Shown: piece after piece, positions 1 to 7,997 of the stretch
Layout: every line of letters begins with the position of its first letter
How positions within the stretch are numbered: position 1 is the stretch's first letter
Assembly (NCBI RefSeq): GCF_011170125.1
Contig: NZ_BLLN01000003.1
Location: 2,129,359-2,193,358 of the forward strand
Source: Streptomyces diastaticus subsp. diastaticus
Lineage (GTDB): Bacteria > Actinomycetota > Actinomycetes > Streptomycetales > Streptomycetaceae
Direction of reading: 5' to 3'
DNA: 64,000 bases
Program-made: the position numbers and the translations under genes
Notes under the pieces: model-generated
The model's input: only the letters and a program-made list of their open reading frames with translations
Told to the model about the DNA's origin: nothing
The model's database searches: none

Positions 1-2
1 AG

Positions 3-419
3 GGTGGAGAAGCCGAGGCCATGGCCGCGTACCGCGCGCACTGGCAGGAGGTCGAGAAGGCCTATGCCAAGAACTCTATCGAGGGCACGGACATTAAGAA
101 GACCTCGGTCGGTCCGGCCCGTCTGGCAATCGAGAAGTCGGTAAAGAGCGCTCGCGAGAATGGCCAAGCTGTGAAGGGACGCCCAGGGCTGTCGAATCTG
201 ACCGTCACAAAGGCAGACCTAAATCGCGACGTACCGAAAGTGCACCTCTCCAGCTGCCTGGACGTGTCCGAGTGGGTCATCTACAACAAATCCACCGGCG
301 AGCCCGTCCCTCAGCCCAGTGACCGGCTGACCAAGTACACGGTCACCTCCCTCCTGGAGAAGTGGCCGGACGGATGGGTCGTCACCAAGGATGAGCCGCA
401 CCAGGACACTCAGTGCTGA
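3..419 (+). CDS. hypothetical protein, 5' end probably outside the window
   Basis: The frame is open from the first bases of the window and the first ATG (position 21) has no clear ribosome binding site, so this is probably the C-terminal part of a longer protein. The visible 132 residues are hydrophilic, with a pair of cysteines (in LSSCLDVSEW and at the last residue). It looks like the extracellular domain of small Streptomyces lipoproteins encoded next to secreted proteins; that is an impression from composition, not a family match. Its stop overlaps the GTG start of the next gene (GTGCTGA), so the two are translationally coupled. Confidence 0.6.
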   Translation, partial: GGEAEAMAAYRAHWQEVEKAYAKNSIEGTDIKKTSVGPARLAIEKSVKSARENGQAVKGRPGLSNLTVTKADLNRDVPKVHLSSCLDVSEWVIYNKSTGEPVPQPSDRLTKYTVTSLLEKWPDGWVVTKDEPHQDTQC

Positions 420-1291
420 GGCGCGGATTCACGATCGCTACCACCGCCCTCGCCCTGTCCACGGCCATGACCCACACCGCCGCGGCAGACGGCGGGAAGG
501 GCAACGCCGAATCGTGCGAGACGGTCTTCATCTGCGTGGACGTGGGAACCCGGGGAAAGCCGGGCAGCGGGGGAGGCGGCTCAGGTCCGGCCCCGGACAA
601 GGGCAGCGGTACCGGCGAGAAGGCTGCCGACAAGGAGCCGCCCGGATGCGTGTACCAGCGCATGGAGCCTCAGCCCCCGGCAGACAGCTGGATGTGGGGC
701 GGCGACAAGCCCGGGGACGGCGCGATCTACGAGGCGGTCTGCCAAGGGGAGCGCGACGAGGAGGAGTTCGCCATGACCATCTGGTTGGCCGATCCTCCGG
801 AAGCCACCGTGAACCCGGCCGTTCTCGCCCGGGAAGCGGTCGACAAGATGCTGCTGCGGGGCCCCGAGATCGGAATCACGCCCAAGCCCGGCGGCAAGGG
901 TGTCGTAGGTATGCCCGTCTACCTGTGGACCGAACGAGGGGCGGAGACCTATGGGCCGAACACCGCCAGTGCCTCCGCCGGCGGCATCACCGTCACCGCC
1001 ACGGCGAAGGTGGCGAAGATCGACTGGCAGATGGGCGACGGGACCACCGTCACCTGCACCACGCCCGGCACCCCCTACAAGGCGGAGTACGGGAAGAAGC
1101 CGTCGCCGGACTGCGGCCACCGCTACACCAAGCCGTCCTCCACCACAGCCTCGGGCGACTACCACGTCACCGCCACCTCCACCTGGGACATCGACTGGCA
1201 GGTCAACGGGGGCGGCGTGTCCGGCGAAATGACCGAGATCCGCGACAGCGCCGTCGACATCACCGTCGCCGAGGTCCAGGTCCTCAACTAG
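413..1291 (+). CDS. secreted protein with Gly-rich linker
   Basis: GTG start overlapping the previous stop. Residues 1-25 form a signal peptide (MLRRGF, hydrophobic core, cleavage near AAA). A Gly/Ser-rich linker follows near residues 45-65, then a folded part with several cysteines (CETVFIC, CVYQ, CQGE, CTTP, DCGH). The C-terminal 100 residues contain alternating beta-strand-like stretches and a W-x-MGDG motif reminiscent of PKD-like beta-sandwich domains. Probably exported and acting at the cell surface with the upstream protein; function unknown. The stop codon is TAG, made of the TA target duplication plus the first G of the adjacent insertion sequence; before insertion the stop would have been TAA. 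Confidence 0.75.
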   Translation: MLRRGFTIATTALALSTAMTHTAAADGGKGNAESCETVFICVDVGTRGKPGSGGGGSGPAPDKGSGTGEKAADKEPPGCVYQRMEPQPPADSWMWGGDKPGDGAIYEAVCQGERDEEEFAMTIWLADPPEATVNPAVLAREAVDKMLLRGPEIGITPKPGGKGVVGMPVYLWTERGAETYGPNTASASAGGITVTATAKVAKIDWQMGDGTTVTCTTPGTPYKAEYGKKPSPDCGHRYTKPSSTTASGDYHVTATSTWDIDWQVNGGGVSGEMTEIRDSAVDITVAEVQVLN

Positions 1292-1336
1292 GGGGTGTAT
1301 CGAAAGTGGATCTTGGGCGTGAGATGATCTTGGGTT

Positions 1337-2211
1337 GTGGCGCGTGGAGATCTGACGGACGCGCAGTGGGCGGTGCTGGAGCCGCTGCTGCCGAAGGGCA
1401 AGAAACTTGGCCGGCCGCCGATATGGACCCGGCGGCAGCTGATCGACGGCATACGGTGGCGGACCCGGACCGGGACGCCGTGGCGGGATATCCCGGATAG
1501 CTACGGGCCCTGGGGCCGGGTGTACGACCTGTTCCGCCGCTGGCAGCGGGACGGCACCTGGCAGAGCATCTTCACCGAGTTGCAAGCCCAGGCCGACGCC
1601 AAGGGCCTGATCACCTGGGACCTCAACGTCGACTCCACTGTCTGCCGGGCCCATCAGCACGCCGCCGGAGCGAGGAAAAGGGGGACGTGCAAAAGGAACC
1701 GCCGGGCGGCATCGCCACCGAGCCGGACGACCACGGCCTCGGACGCTCGCGCGGCGGCCTGACCACCAAGCTCCACCTGGCCACCGAGCAAGGGCAGAAG
1801 CCCATGTCGGTCGTGGTCACGGCCGGGCAGCGCGGGGACTCCCCACAGTTCGAGCCCGTCCTGGAGAAGGTTCGCGTACCCCGCGTCGGGCCGGGCAGGC
1901 CCCGCACCCGGCCCGAGCGCGTGCGCGCCGACAAGGCGTACGCCTCCCGGAAGAATCGCGCCTACCTGCGTCGGCGCGGGATCCGCTGCACCATCCCGGA
2001 CAAGGCCGACCAGGCCCGCAATCGGAAGAATCTCGGCTCGAAAGGCGGCAGGCCACCGAAGTTCGACCCGGAGGACTACAAGGCCCGCCACGCGGTCGAG
2101 TGCGGCATCAATCGCCTCAAGCGGCACCGCGCCGTAGCCACGAGGTACGACAAGCTCGCCGTCCGCTACGAGGCGACCGTCCTCGTGGCAGCCATCAACG
2201 AGTGGCTGTGA
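1337..2211 (+). CDS. IS5-family transposase, two frames joined by -1 frameshift
   Basis: The N-terminal frame (1337-1762) carries the DUF4096-type DNA-binding region ([14 protein letters not shown]) and the first catalytic Asp ([18 protein letters not shown]). The C-terminal frame, one base back and open to 2211, has [10 protein letters not shown], a second Asp region ([13 protein letters not shown]) and the Glu region ([12 protein letters not shown]). The frames meet at the AAAAGGGGG run at 1676-1684, a typical slippery site for programmed -1 frameshifting in IS5 elements, so the full DDE protein of about 290 residues is probably made by ribosomal slippage rather than lost. The last 17 bases overlap the end of the convergent passenger gene. 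Confidence 0.85.
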
Positions 2212-2773
2212 CCGACGCATTCGGTCCAAGCCGTTGGGTGCCCTCGAGCGGCGGCTCAGCGCCGTTGCCTCGACGGATGGTACGCAGGGATGCGCCGGGA
2301 CGCCACACCCGCATGACCAGCTCATCGTTGTCGACTCCCGTGTGCACGATCTCCGCCAGCTCGGCACGGAAGAGGTGAAACGACTGCGGCGGGTGAACGT
2401 TGTCCGCGTACCGCGCCAGCGCCTCGGCGTCGGTGACCTCGACCGCCCGACCGCTGACCCGTACGTCCCCGCTCGTCATCCCGGCGTCCGGACCCGGGTT
2501 GGCATGGACGGCGAAGCGCGGGTCGCGGCGCAGGTCAAGGGCCTTGCGGGAGTTCGGCATCATGCCGAGCCACAGCTCGCCGGAGCGGATGTCCACCTCA
2601 AGGCCGGTGACCCGGGGGCTGCCGTCCGCGCGCAAAGTCGCGAGGACGTGGTGTTTGTACTGCGCGAACCGCTTCCGCACGGCCTCGGCGAACTCCGCTT
2701 CGGCCGCCTCAAACTCCGCCCAACTGGATGTCTGCATCTCCATGGCAACCATCAAAGCGCGGATACCCGACAT
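2195..2773 (-). CDS. pyridoxamine 5'-phosphate oxidase-family protein (IS passenger)
   Basis: 192 residues with the split-barrel PNPOx-like fold: [31 protein letters not shown] near residues 42-72 and [16 protein letters not shown] after it are hallmarks of actinobacterial FMN/F420-binding members such as Rv1155-like proteins. The family binds FMN, F420 or haem and includes reductases and enzymes of B6 metabolism; the substrate cannot be inferred. The gene lies wholly between the inverted repeats of the insertion sequence, antisense to the transposase and overlapping its 3' end, so it moves with the element. ATG start at 2773; a later in-frame ATG 9 residues downstream is also possible. Confidence 0.8.
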   Translation of the reverse strand: MSGIRALMVAMEMQTSSWAEFEAAEAEFAEAVRKRFAQYKHHVLATLRADGSPRVTGLEVDIRSGELWLGMMPNSRKALDLRRDPRFAVHANPGPDAGMTSGDVRVSGRAVEVTDAEALARYADNVHPPQSFHLFRAELAEIVHTGVDNDELVMRVWRPGASLRTIRRGNGAEPPLEGTQRLGPNASVTATR

Positions 2774-2856
2774 CTTCTGACCGGTTTAATCCACACCGGC
2801 ACGGCCGCTGCCCGGCAGGACCCCGACGTCTAGATCCACTTTCGATACACGCCCTA

Positions 2857-2912
2857 AGCCCAGAAATCTTGCCACTTCAGCAAGGTCCCCGTTCAGCGCG
2901 CGCTCGCCAGGC
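2857..2912. other. short remnant between two insertion sequences
   Basis: These 56 bp plus the ATT target site are all that remain between the passenger-carrying IS and the IS112-like copy. With the first IS removed, the sequence continues directly from the secreted-protein stop; with the second removed, it runs into the 3' end of the methyltransferase at 3.9-4.5 kb. No gene of its own is visible. Confidence 0.6.
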
Positions 2913-2915
2913 ATT

Positions 2916-3804
2916 GAGCCTTTTCCATCATCGGCCTGAGCTGGCCAGATGCAGGGTCAGGACGGCTTGGATGAGGGCGGTGATCCGGGTGGTGGAGCAT
3001 CGGAGCTTCCGCAGGAGCCGCCAGGACTTGAGGGTGGCCATGGCGTGCTCGACGAGGGCACGGATCTTCGCGTGGGACCGGTTGACCGCCTGCTGGCCGG
3101 TGGAAAGGCTGTTCCAGCGCCCCCAGTACGGGGTGCGGACGGTGCCGCCGGCGCCGCGGTAGCCCTTGTCCGCCCAGCAGGTGACGTCGGCTTGGGCGAG
3201 GGCGTCGACGATGCCGTGTTCGCGGGCCGCGCGGATGTCGTGGACGGCCCCTGGCAGGGCCGCTGAGGCCCACAGCAGTCGGCCGAAGGGATCGGCGAGG
3301 ACCTGCACGTTCATCCCGTGCTTCTTGTGTTTGCCCGAGTAGAAGGGGCGGTCGGCCGCGATGCGGTCGATCGGCAGAAGTGTGCCGTCGAGCAGGACGA
3401 ACGCCTTCGTCGAAGCGGTGCGGACGGCGTCGGCCAGGGTGGGCGCGAGGTCGGCCAGGAGGTCCACGGCCTCGGTGACGTAGCGGTAGGCGGTCGTGGT
3501 CCCGACGCCGAAGCCGGCGGCCAGCTGGGCGTAGGTGTGTCCCACCCGCAGGTGAGCGAGCGCGAGAAGGGCCTGCCGGCCCGCGCCCAGCCGCCGCCAC
3601 CGGGAGCCGATCGCACGATGGTGCGCCCGCAGTTGCCGTGCGAGGAAGCGCAGGGTGGAACTGGACACGTCGATGCCGGACGAGTAGACAAGCATGTGAA
3701 GCCTCTGGTGGAGACGGTTCTCTTGGTCGAAAACCCATCTACCAGGGGCTTCGCCTCGCTGTCAGGCCAACTGCTCAATCCGCACGGCAGGTTGGAAAAG
3801 GCTC
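2916..3804 (-). mobile_element. IS112-like element, copy 1
   Basis: Ends are GAGCCTTTTCCA at 2916-2927 and TGGAAAAGGCTC at 3793-3804, flanked by the perfect 3-bp direct repeat ATT (2913-2915 and 3805-3807). One transposase gene on the minus strand fills the element. Its protein is clearly more divergent from copies 2 and 3 than those two are from each other, so this copy arrived independently or is older. It abuts the 3' end of the methyltransferase gene on its right. Confidence 0.9.
2928..3695 (-). CDS. IS5-family (DDE) transposase, copy 1
   Basis: 255 residues, intact. N-terminal helix-turn-helix region (RVGHTYAQLAAGFGVGTTTAYRYV read in sequence at about residues 50-75), first catalytic Asp in LLDGTLLPIDR, second Asp in CWADKGYRG, and catalytic Glu in VEHAMATLKSWR. 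This order and spacing fit the IS5 family transposases of IS112-like elements in Streptomyces. ATG start at 3695 follows an AGGCTTC segment just inside the right inverted repeat. Because it is uninterrupted and its element has clean ends, this copy may still be active. Confidence 0.9.
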   Translation of the reverse strand: MLVYSSGIDVSSSTLRFLARQLRAHHRAIGSRWRRLGAGRQALLALAHLRVGHTYAQLAAGFGVGTTTAYRYVTEAVDLLADLAPTLADAVRTASTKAFVLLDGTLLPIDRIAADRPFYSGKHKKHGMNVQVLADPFGRLLWASAALPGAVHDIRAAREHGIVDALAQADVTCWADKGYRGAGGTVRTPYWGRWNSLSTGQQAVNRSHAKIRALVEHAMATLKSWRLLRKLRCSTTRITALIQAVLTLHLASSGR

Positions 3805-3868
3805 ATTGTGCCGGCGTGGAGCGGGTTGGTGTTCAGAGAGTCAGCCCCCCACGGGTGTCGTTTGGCGA

Positions 3869-4468
3869 TCAGCGTGGCGTCGTCGACCTGTACCGAGGTG
3901 CCCTCACGTTGACTCGTTCGACGGCGGTTCTCGGCGGCAAGGACCTCGAAGTTAGGTGGCAGTGCGCCGGCCACTTCCTCGGCCCCCCCCACATGGCCGC
4001 ACGAAGCTCGCGGCTGAGATGCGCTGTCTCAGCTAAAGGCGCATGGCCCACGACGAGGAGGACTCCGCCGGGCCTGACCTTCGCGGCAAGACGCTCGACC
4101 ACCTCGGTGATCTGGCCCTCGGGTGGGTGCAGGTAGTGGGTAGTGACGAGATCGAAGTCGTCGGATGAGCCGAGGGATTGACGTGCGTCGGCGCGGACCC
4201 AGGTGATGCGTTGACTGACACCAGCAGCGGTAGCGCTGCGTGCTGCCCGCTCCAGGCCCGCCTGAGCGAAGTCGACGGCCGTGACGCTCCACCCCTGCTC
4301 GTCCAGCCAGATGACATCCCCGCCCTCACCGCACCCGACGTCGAGAGCCTTGCTGGGCGTCAGGAGTAGAGGCCGACCGCCTCGCAGAGCTGAAGCCTTC
4401 GCCAGGCAGTGGATGAAGCTACCCCGGCCGGCGCCAGAGTTCGGATAGATGTCAAGATGCGGTGCCAT
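3869..4468 (-). pseudogene. class I SAM-dependent methyltransferase, frameshifted at a poly-C run
   Basis: The N-terminal 150 residues are a normal Rossmann methyltransferase: ALDVGCGEGGD (SAM-binding motif I), TAVDF (motif II acidic residue), FDLVTTHYLH and LLVVGHA. After RAAMWGG the frame changes at the 8-base run 3983-3990. The other frame continues sensibly as AEEVAGALPPNFEVLAAE...DDATLIAKRH, so one base appears to be missing. In the sequence as given the protein ends in an unrelated tail at 3869. The corrected frame reaches the target duplication of IS copy 1 at 3807, which may have removed the natural 3' end. The ATG at 4468 overlaps the start of the divergent membrane-protein gene. The target of methylation is unknown. 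Confidence 0.7.
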
Positions 4469-5237
4469 GACGGTCGGATGGAGCCTGCGCACCTTGAGGG
4501 CCGCGTTGTTCGCGGTCGTGTGCGTGGTGCCCGCGGCCGTCGGGCACGTGCTGATGTCCGACGACAGCTTGCCCTTGTGGGTGCTGGCCTCGGCGCTCGC
4601 GTGTGCGATGGCGCTCGGCTGGGCGTGTTCGGCCCGGGAGCGGCGGCAGTCGGCCGTGGTCGTCCTCACCACGGTCACACAGGCTGTCCTGCACACGGCC
4701 TTCACCCTGTCCCAGACCTCCAGCGGACCCGCTCCGCGACCACGGGGGGAGACCGAGCTCGCCCGTCGGTGGGTCGACTACCTGGTGTGCGGTCCCGGCC
4801 ATGACGTGAACGCCGTCGCTCGTGTCTATGACGTCGCGGCTGACGCCGGACTGGTCGACGGGGCCCCGCTGCCTCGCCTCGACGGCGGGGCGACAGCCAT
4901 CGCCGCGTTGCAGCACGCCGGCCACGGCGCGGCGGGTGCCCACGACATGGGCGCCATGACGGGAACGGCTTCCTGGGGCATGCTCTCCGCCCACCTCGTG
5001 GCGGCACTTCTGTGCGGGCTCTGGCTCGCCCAGGGGGAACGAGCGGTCTTCCGTATCGTGCGGGCCGCCGCGGAGCGGATGGTCATTCCGTTCGCTCTGC
5101 TACTGGCTTGCCCCTCGACCGCCTGGTGGGTTCCGCCACGCAGTCCTTCCCAGTTCACCTGTCCTCGCCCGCGGATCAGGTTGCTGGTCCATGTTCTGGT
5201 CACTCGGGGCCCTCCTGCGGAGGTCGCTGTCCTCTGA
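4467..5237 (+). CDS. actinobacterial membrane protein of the copper region
   Basis: Multi-pass membrane protein: hydrophobic segments near residues 8-28 (TLRAALFAVVCVVPAAVGHVL), 33-50, 60-80 and after residue 160 (MLSAHLVAALLCGLWL). A central loop holds many His and Met residues (LQHAGHGAAGAHDMGAMTG), suggesting metal binding. A paralogue, broken by a stop codon, lies at 13.8-14.5 kb in front of the PepSY gene, tying this one to copper handling. The ATG at 4467 is chosen over 4449 because it aligns with the paralogue's start; it shares bases with the start codon of the divergent methyltransferase. The SigC-like gene follows 130 bp downstream, so co-regulation is likely. The molecular role is unknown. 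Confidence 0.7.
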   Translation: MTVGWSLRTLRAALFAVVCVVPAAVGHVLMSDDSLPLWVLASALACAMALGWACSARERRQSAVVVLTTVTQAVLHTAFTLSQTSSGPAPRPRGETELARRWVDYLVCGPGHDVNAVARVYDVAADAGLVDGAPLPRLDGGATAIAALQHAGHGAAGAHDMGAMTGTASWGMLSAHLVAALLCGLWLAQGERAVFRIVRAAAERMVIPFALLLACPSTAWWVPPRSPSQFTCPRPRIRLLVHVLVTRGPPAEVAVL

Positions 5238-5281
5238 CAGCGGTACGGTCCCGGATCGCGCTGCCGTGCGGTCCGGCACAC

Positions 5282-5299
5282 CCCTGTGCGCGCACAGGG
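5282..5299. promoter_or_regulatory. perfect 18-bp palindrome upstream of the sigma factor gene
   Basis: CCCTGTGCGCGCACAGGG reads the same on both strands and lies 68 bp before the sigma factor start and 45 bp after the preceding stop. It could be an operator for a dimeric repressor controlling sigC, or the stem of a weak terminator. The lack of a loop favours protein binding. No bound factor can be named. Confidence 0.4.
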
Positions 5300-5312
5300 T
5301 TCACCTCCGCAA

Positions 5313-5340
5313 GGCGAGGGTGTGTTGATCCCCCCTCGCC
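5313..5340 (+). promoter_or_regulatory. hairpin in the sigma factor leader
   Basis: GGCGAGGG (5313-5320) pairs with CCCTCGCC (5333-5340) across a 12-base loop, 26 bp before the start codon. It could affect translation of the sigma factor mRNA; inference only. Confidence 0.3.
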
Positions 5341-5366
5341 ACGGTTTTCCGGAAGGACATCCGACG

Positions 5367-5951
5367 ATGCCCCCTGCCCTGATTCGCAGAACGCCTGACG
5401 AGGTTGTCACCGCCTGGGCCCTTGCCGCGGCGCGCGGCGACGGCGAGGCCGTGGAGCGATTGATCCGCGCGCTCCAGAACGACGTACGCCGGTATGTAGC
5501 TCACCTGGCCGACGACTACCAGGCCGCTGACGATCTGACCCAGGAGACGTTTCTCCGCGCGGTCACCGCTCTGCACCGGTTCGAGGGACGAGGCTCGGCC
5601 CGTGCCTGGGTCCTTGCCATCGCACGCCGCACCGTGATCGACAGTCTCCGCCGCACAGCCGTCCGGCCGAGGCTGGCGGACACCGACAACTGGGAAACGG
5701 CGGCGGAACGCGCTCAGCCGATGGACCTGCCCGGCTTCGACGAAGGGGTCGCCCTGCGCGAGCTGGTCGCAGCCCTTCCCCGGGAGCGCCGCGAGGCGTT
5801 CGTCATGACGCAGGTGCTCGACCTGTCCTACGCAGAGGTCGCCGAGATGGCTGACTGCCCTGTCGGCACCGTGCGCTCCCGGGTCTCCCGCGCCCGCGCC
5901 AACCTGGCGAGGCTGCTGGAAGAAGAGGCACCGGTACCCATGGCGGTCTGA
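5367..5951 (+). CDS. sigC: ECF RNA polymerase sigma factor, SigC-like
   Basis: 194 residues with the two ECF domains. Region 2 is at about residues 35-95 (DDLTQETFLRAVTALHRFEGRG, ARAWVLAIARRTVIDSLRR) and region 4 at 130-185 (LPRERREAFVMTQVLDLSYAEVAEMADCPVGTVRSRVSRAR). The short protein without a C-terminal extension, and the copper-gene setting, fit the mycobacterial SigC group, which is linked to the nrp (Rv0096-Rv0101) chalkophore operon and copper transport. The cognate isonitrile operon starts 14.5 kb downstream here. No anti-sigma factor is adjacent, as is usual for SigC. The ATG at 5367 is preceded by GGAAGGAC. Assignment to SigC is by resemblance and context. Confidence 0.8.
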   Translation: MPPALIRRTPDEVVTAWALAAARGDGEAVERLIRALQNDVRRYVAHLADDYQAADDLTQETFLRAVTALHRFEGRGSARAWVLAIARRTVIDSLRRTAVRPRLADTDNWETAAERAQPMDLPGFDEGVALRELVAALPRERREAFVMTQVLDLSYAEVAEMADCPVGTVRSRVSRARANLARLLEEEAPVPMAV

Positions 5952-5975
5952 GCTGACAGATCGGCCAGGGGAGAC

Positions 5976-6007
5976 CGTGCGGGTACCCCGGAGGGGGTAC
6001 CCGCACG
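5976..6007. terminator. bidirectional hairpin between sigma factor and methyltransferase
   Basis: Perfect 14-bp stem CGTGCGGGTACCCC / GGGGTACCCGCACG with a GGAG loop, placed between two convergent genes that end at 5951 and 6014. Position and stem strength make it a good terminator for both strands. Confidence 0.8.
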
Positions 6008-6013
6008 ATTCTC

Positions 6014-6763
6014 TCAGGCCGTCCGACGCGCCCGGAGAATGAGACGCTCGGCCTTCTCGTCATAGGGTCGGCCGTCGAACCCGCCGAAGATCTCTATAGA
6101 GGTGAAGCCCGCCTCCGCCGCCATCTCGCGGAGTTCCACGGCACTGTAGACGAACCACACCAAGGCCGCCCGCGTGACCTGGTCGCCGCGGACGAGCACC
6201 CAGTCGCTTCGCAGCCGGGCCCAGTCGTCCAGCACCGTGTCCGTCTGCACCATGAGGTCCTCGCCGCTGCGGACGACCTTGGGCGGCGTGACCTTCCGGG
6301 CCAGCAGTTCCTTCCCGGCGAGGTCCAGTACGAGCGTGCCGCCGGGCACGAGGCTCTCCCGAAGGGTGCGCAGTACCTGCGCGTTGTCGGCCGGGTCCTC
6401 GAAGTACCCGAAGGAGGTGAAGAGGTTGAGAGCGACGTCGAAGCCCTTCTCCGGCGTGTATGTCCGCGCGTCCTCCCGGTGGTAGGTCACCTCGGCGCCG
6501 GTCTCCGCGGCTCGTGCGCGCGCCCGGTCGATCATGGCCGGGCTCAGGTCGACTCCGGTCACGTCGTAGCCCCGCCGGGCCAGCGGTTCGGCGAAGACGC
6601 CGGGGCCGCAGCACATGTCGAGCACTCGCACGCCTTCCGGGAACCGCAGCAACGGGGAGTTGTCGAGCAGTTCCTCGGCCTGTGCGTAGCGTTGCCCGGA
6701 GAAGAGGAAGTCGTGGAACTCCGTCCAGAAGTCATCGTCCTGGAACCCGCCGGTTCGTGTCAT
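6014..6763 (-). CDS. class I SAM-dependent methyltransferase
   Basis: 249 residues. Motif I VRVLDMCCGPGVFAEPLA near residues 43-60, motif II VTGVDLSPAM, then YHREDARTY and LNLFTSFGYFED, typical of small-molecule methyltransferases of the methyltransferase-25/11 group. It is the last gene of the minus-strand operon that starts with the threonine kinase. Its ATG lies within the 3' end of the MFS gene (32-bp overlap), so it is translated from the same message. Likely methylates the operon product or an intermediate; substrate unknown. Confidence 0.8.
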   Translation of the reverse strand: MTRTGGFQDDDFWTEFHDFLFSGQRYAQAEELLDNSPLLRFPEGVRVLDMCCGPGVFAEPLARRGYDVTGVDLSPAMIDRARARAAETGAEVTYHREDARTYTPEKGFDVALNLFTSFGYFEDPADNAQVLRTLRESLVPGGTLVLDLAGKELLARKVTPPKVVRSGEDLMVQTDTVLDDWARLRSDWVLVRGDQVTRAALVWFVYSAVELREMAAEAGFTSIEIFGGFDGRPYDEKAERLILRARRTA

Positions 6764-7997
6764 CGGTCGTCATTGCTCCTTTGCTCATGTCGTACGGAGG
6801 GCGCCGCCGCACGCGGGGACGGCGGAGGAGGAGAAGGGGAGGAAGGAGGAGACATTGCCCCGCGGCGAGGAGCCAGAACCATCCGGTGTCACCGAGGCCT
6901 TGCCCCAGGCCGTAGAGCTGTCCGCCGAGAACACCGCTCGCGCACGCACCGAGGCCGGCGGCCAGTCGTTGCTGGCCGAAGACCACGGCGTCGGAGCGAG
7001 GGCTGCGGCGCAGGGCCTCCAGGTCGTTCTTGAGGAACAGCACGATGTCGCCGAGCGTGATGAGAGCGCCGCCTGCCAGCAGCGCCCAGGTGGTGCCGAT
7101 GGCGAGCGTCGCAAGCCCGGCGGCGAGCCCGGCGAAGCCGACCGCCAGAGCGAGGGGGTAGGGCATGCGTCGGATCAGGCCGGAGGCCGGCGGCTGCACC
7201 ACGATGACGAGGACGAAGCAGAGCAGCAGGACCAGACTGTAGAACTGGCTGGAGGTGCGTTCCACCGCGTACACGGCCAGGTAGTGCTGGAAGTGGAAGT
7301 AGAGGTAGAAGGCAAGGGCGTTGGCGGCGAAGGGCAGGCCTGCGATCCCCGTGAGAAGTCCGCCTGTTCCGTGGACGGTGGGGCCGGTCTCCCCGGCCGC
7401 CTCGGTGGGCAGACGAGCATGGCCGACCGTGACCATGACGAACAGCCCGGTGACGGAGAGGAAGAGCCAGCCGGGGGAGGAGAGGACGAAAGGACCGGCG
7501 ATCAGCGGGCCGACGGCCATGCCGGCGTTGAGCGCGGCGTTGCCCGCCGACAGGAAAGCCGGGCGGCGTTCCTCGTCCACCCCGTTCACGAGGTAGGCCT
7601 TGTTGGCCGGAAGGTAGAGCGCCGCACCGCAGCAGGTGAGAAGGAGGGCGCCCATCGCGAGGGGCGGCCACCGCAGGGCGAGGAGCAGACCGATGAAGCC
7701 GGCTGTGCGGATCACCAGTGCCCAGACCATCGTGCGGCGCAGCCCGACGCGTTCGGCCATCGCTCCGCCGACCACCCCTCCCGAGAACTGCACCAGGGAG
7801 GCGACCGCGAGGATCACCCCGACCGTCCCCAGTCCCATGTCCAGTCGCTCGTGCAGGAAGACGGACATGAACGGAAGCACCATGAAACTTCCGAGAGGGA
7901 TGAGGAAGGAGCTGAAGAGGAGGAAGCGCAGTGGTCCGCTCAGCGTGGCGAGTGTCTGTCGCAGGCCTGGTGGCCGGTGCGTCTGTTCGTCAGGCAC
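6732..7997 (-). CDS. MFS transporter
   Basis: 421 residues with about twelve hydrophobic segments, starting FLLFSSFLIPLGSFMVLPFMSVFL and including the MFS loop signature GGAMAERVGLRRTM near residue 85. GTG start at 7997 overlaps the stop of the ATP-grasp gene by a few bases (GGTGCCTGA). It resembles drug/proton antiporters of the major facilitator superfamily. Inside an overlapping biosynthetic operon it most likely exports the product and gives self-protection; uptake is the alternative. The operon is preceded by a cobalamin riboswitch, so transport of a B12- or cobalt-related compound should be considered. Confidence 0.85.
   Translation of the reverse strand: MPDEQTHRPPGLRQTLATLSGPLRFLLFSSFLIPLGSFMVLPFMSVFLHERLDMGLGTVGVILAVASLVQFSGGVVGGAMAERVGLRRTMVWALVIRTAGFIGLLLALRWPPLAMGALLLTCCGAALYLPANKAYLVNGVDEERRPAFLSAGNAALNAGMAVGPLIAGPFVLSSPGWLFLSVTGLFVMVTVGHARLPTEAAGETGPTVHGTGGLLTGIAGLPFAANALAFYLYFHFQHYLAVYAVERTSSQFYSLVLLLCFVLVIVVQPPASGLIRRMPYPLALAVGFAGLAAGLATLAIGTTWALLAGGALITLGDIVLFLKNDLEALRRSPRSDAVVFGQQRLAAGLGACASGVLGGQLYGLGQGLGDTGWFWLLAAGQCLLLPPLLLLRRPRVRRRPPYDMSKGAMTTDDTNRRVPGR

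Larger units (their letters stand above)
1291..2854 (+). mobile_element. IS5-family element carrying a passenger gene
   Basis: Terminal inverted repeats of about 23 bp with one mismatch lie at 1291-1313 (GGGGGTGTATCGAAAGTGGA...) and 2831-2854 (complement starts GGGCGTGTATCGAAAGTGGA). Both ends are flanked by TA (1289-1290 and 2855-2856), the target duplication typical of IS427-like IS5 elements. The transposase ends at 2211, but no inverted repeat is found there; the right end lies 643 bp further on, beyond a flavin/PNPOx-type gene on the opposite strand. The element is therefore about 1.56 kb, against about 0.85-0.9 kb for a plain member, and transports a cargo gene. Insertion was into the stop codon of the upstream secreted-protein gene. 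Confidence 0.85.

Noticed and set aside
1337..1762. Transposase of the first IS as a pseudogene
   Set aside because: The two frames overlap at an A/G slippery run, the normal arrangement for programmed frameshifting in this IS group.
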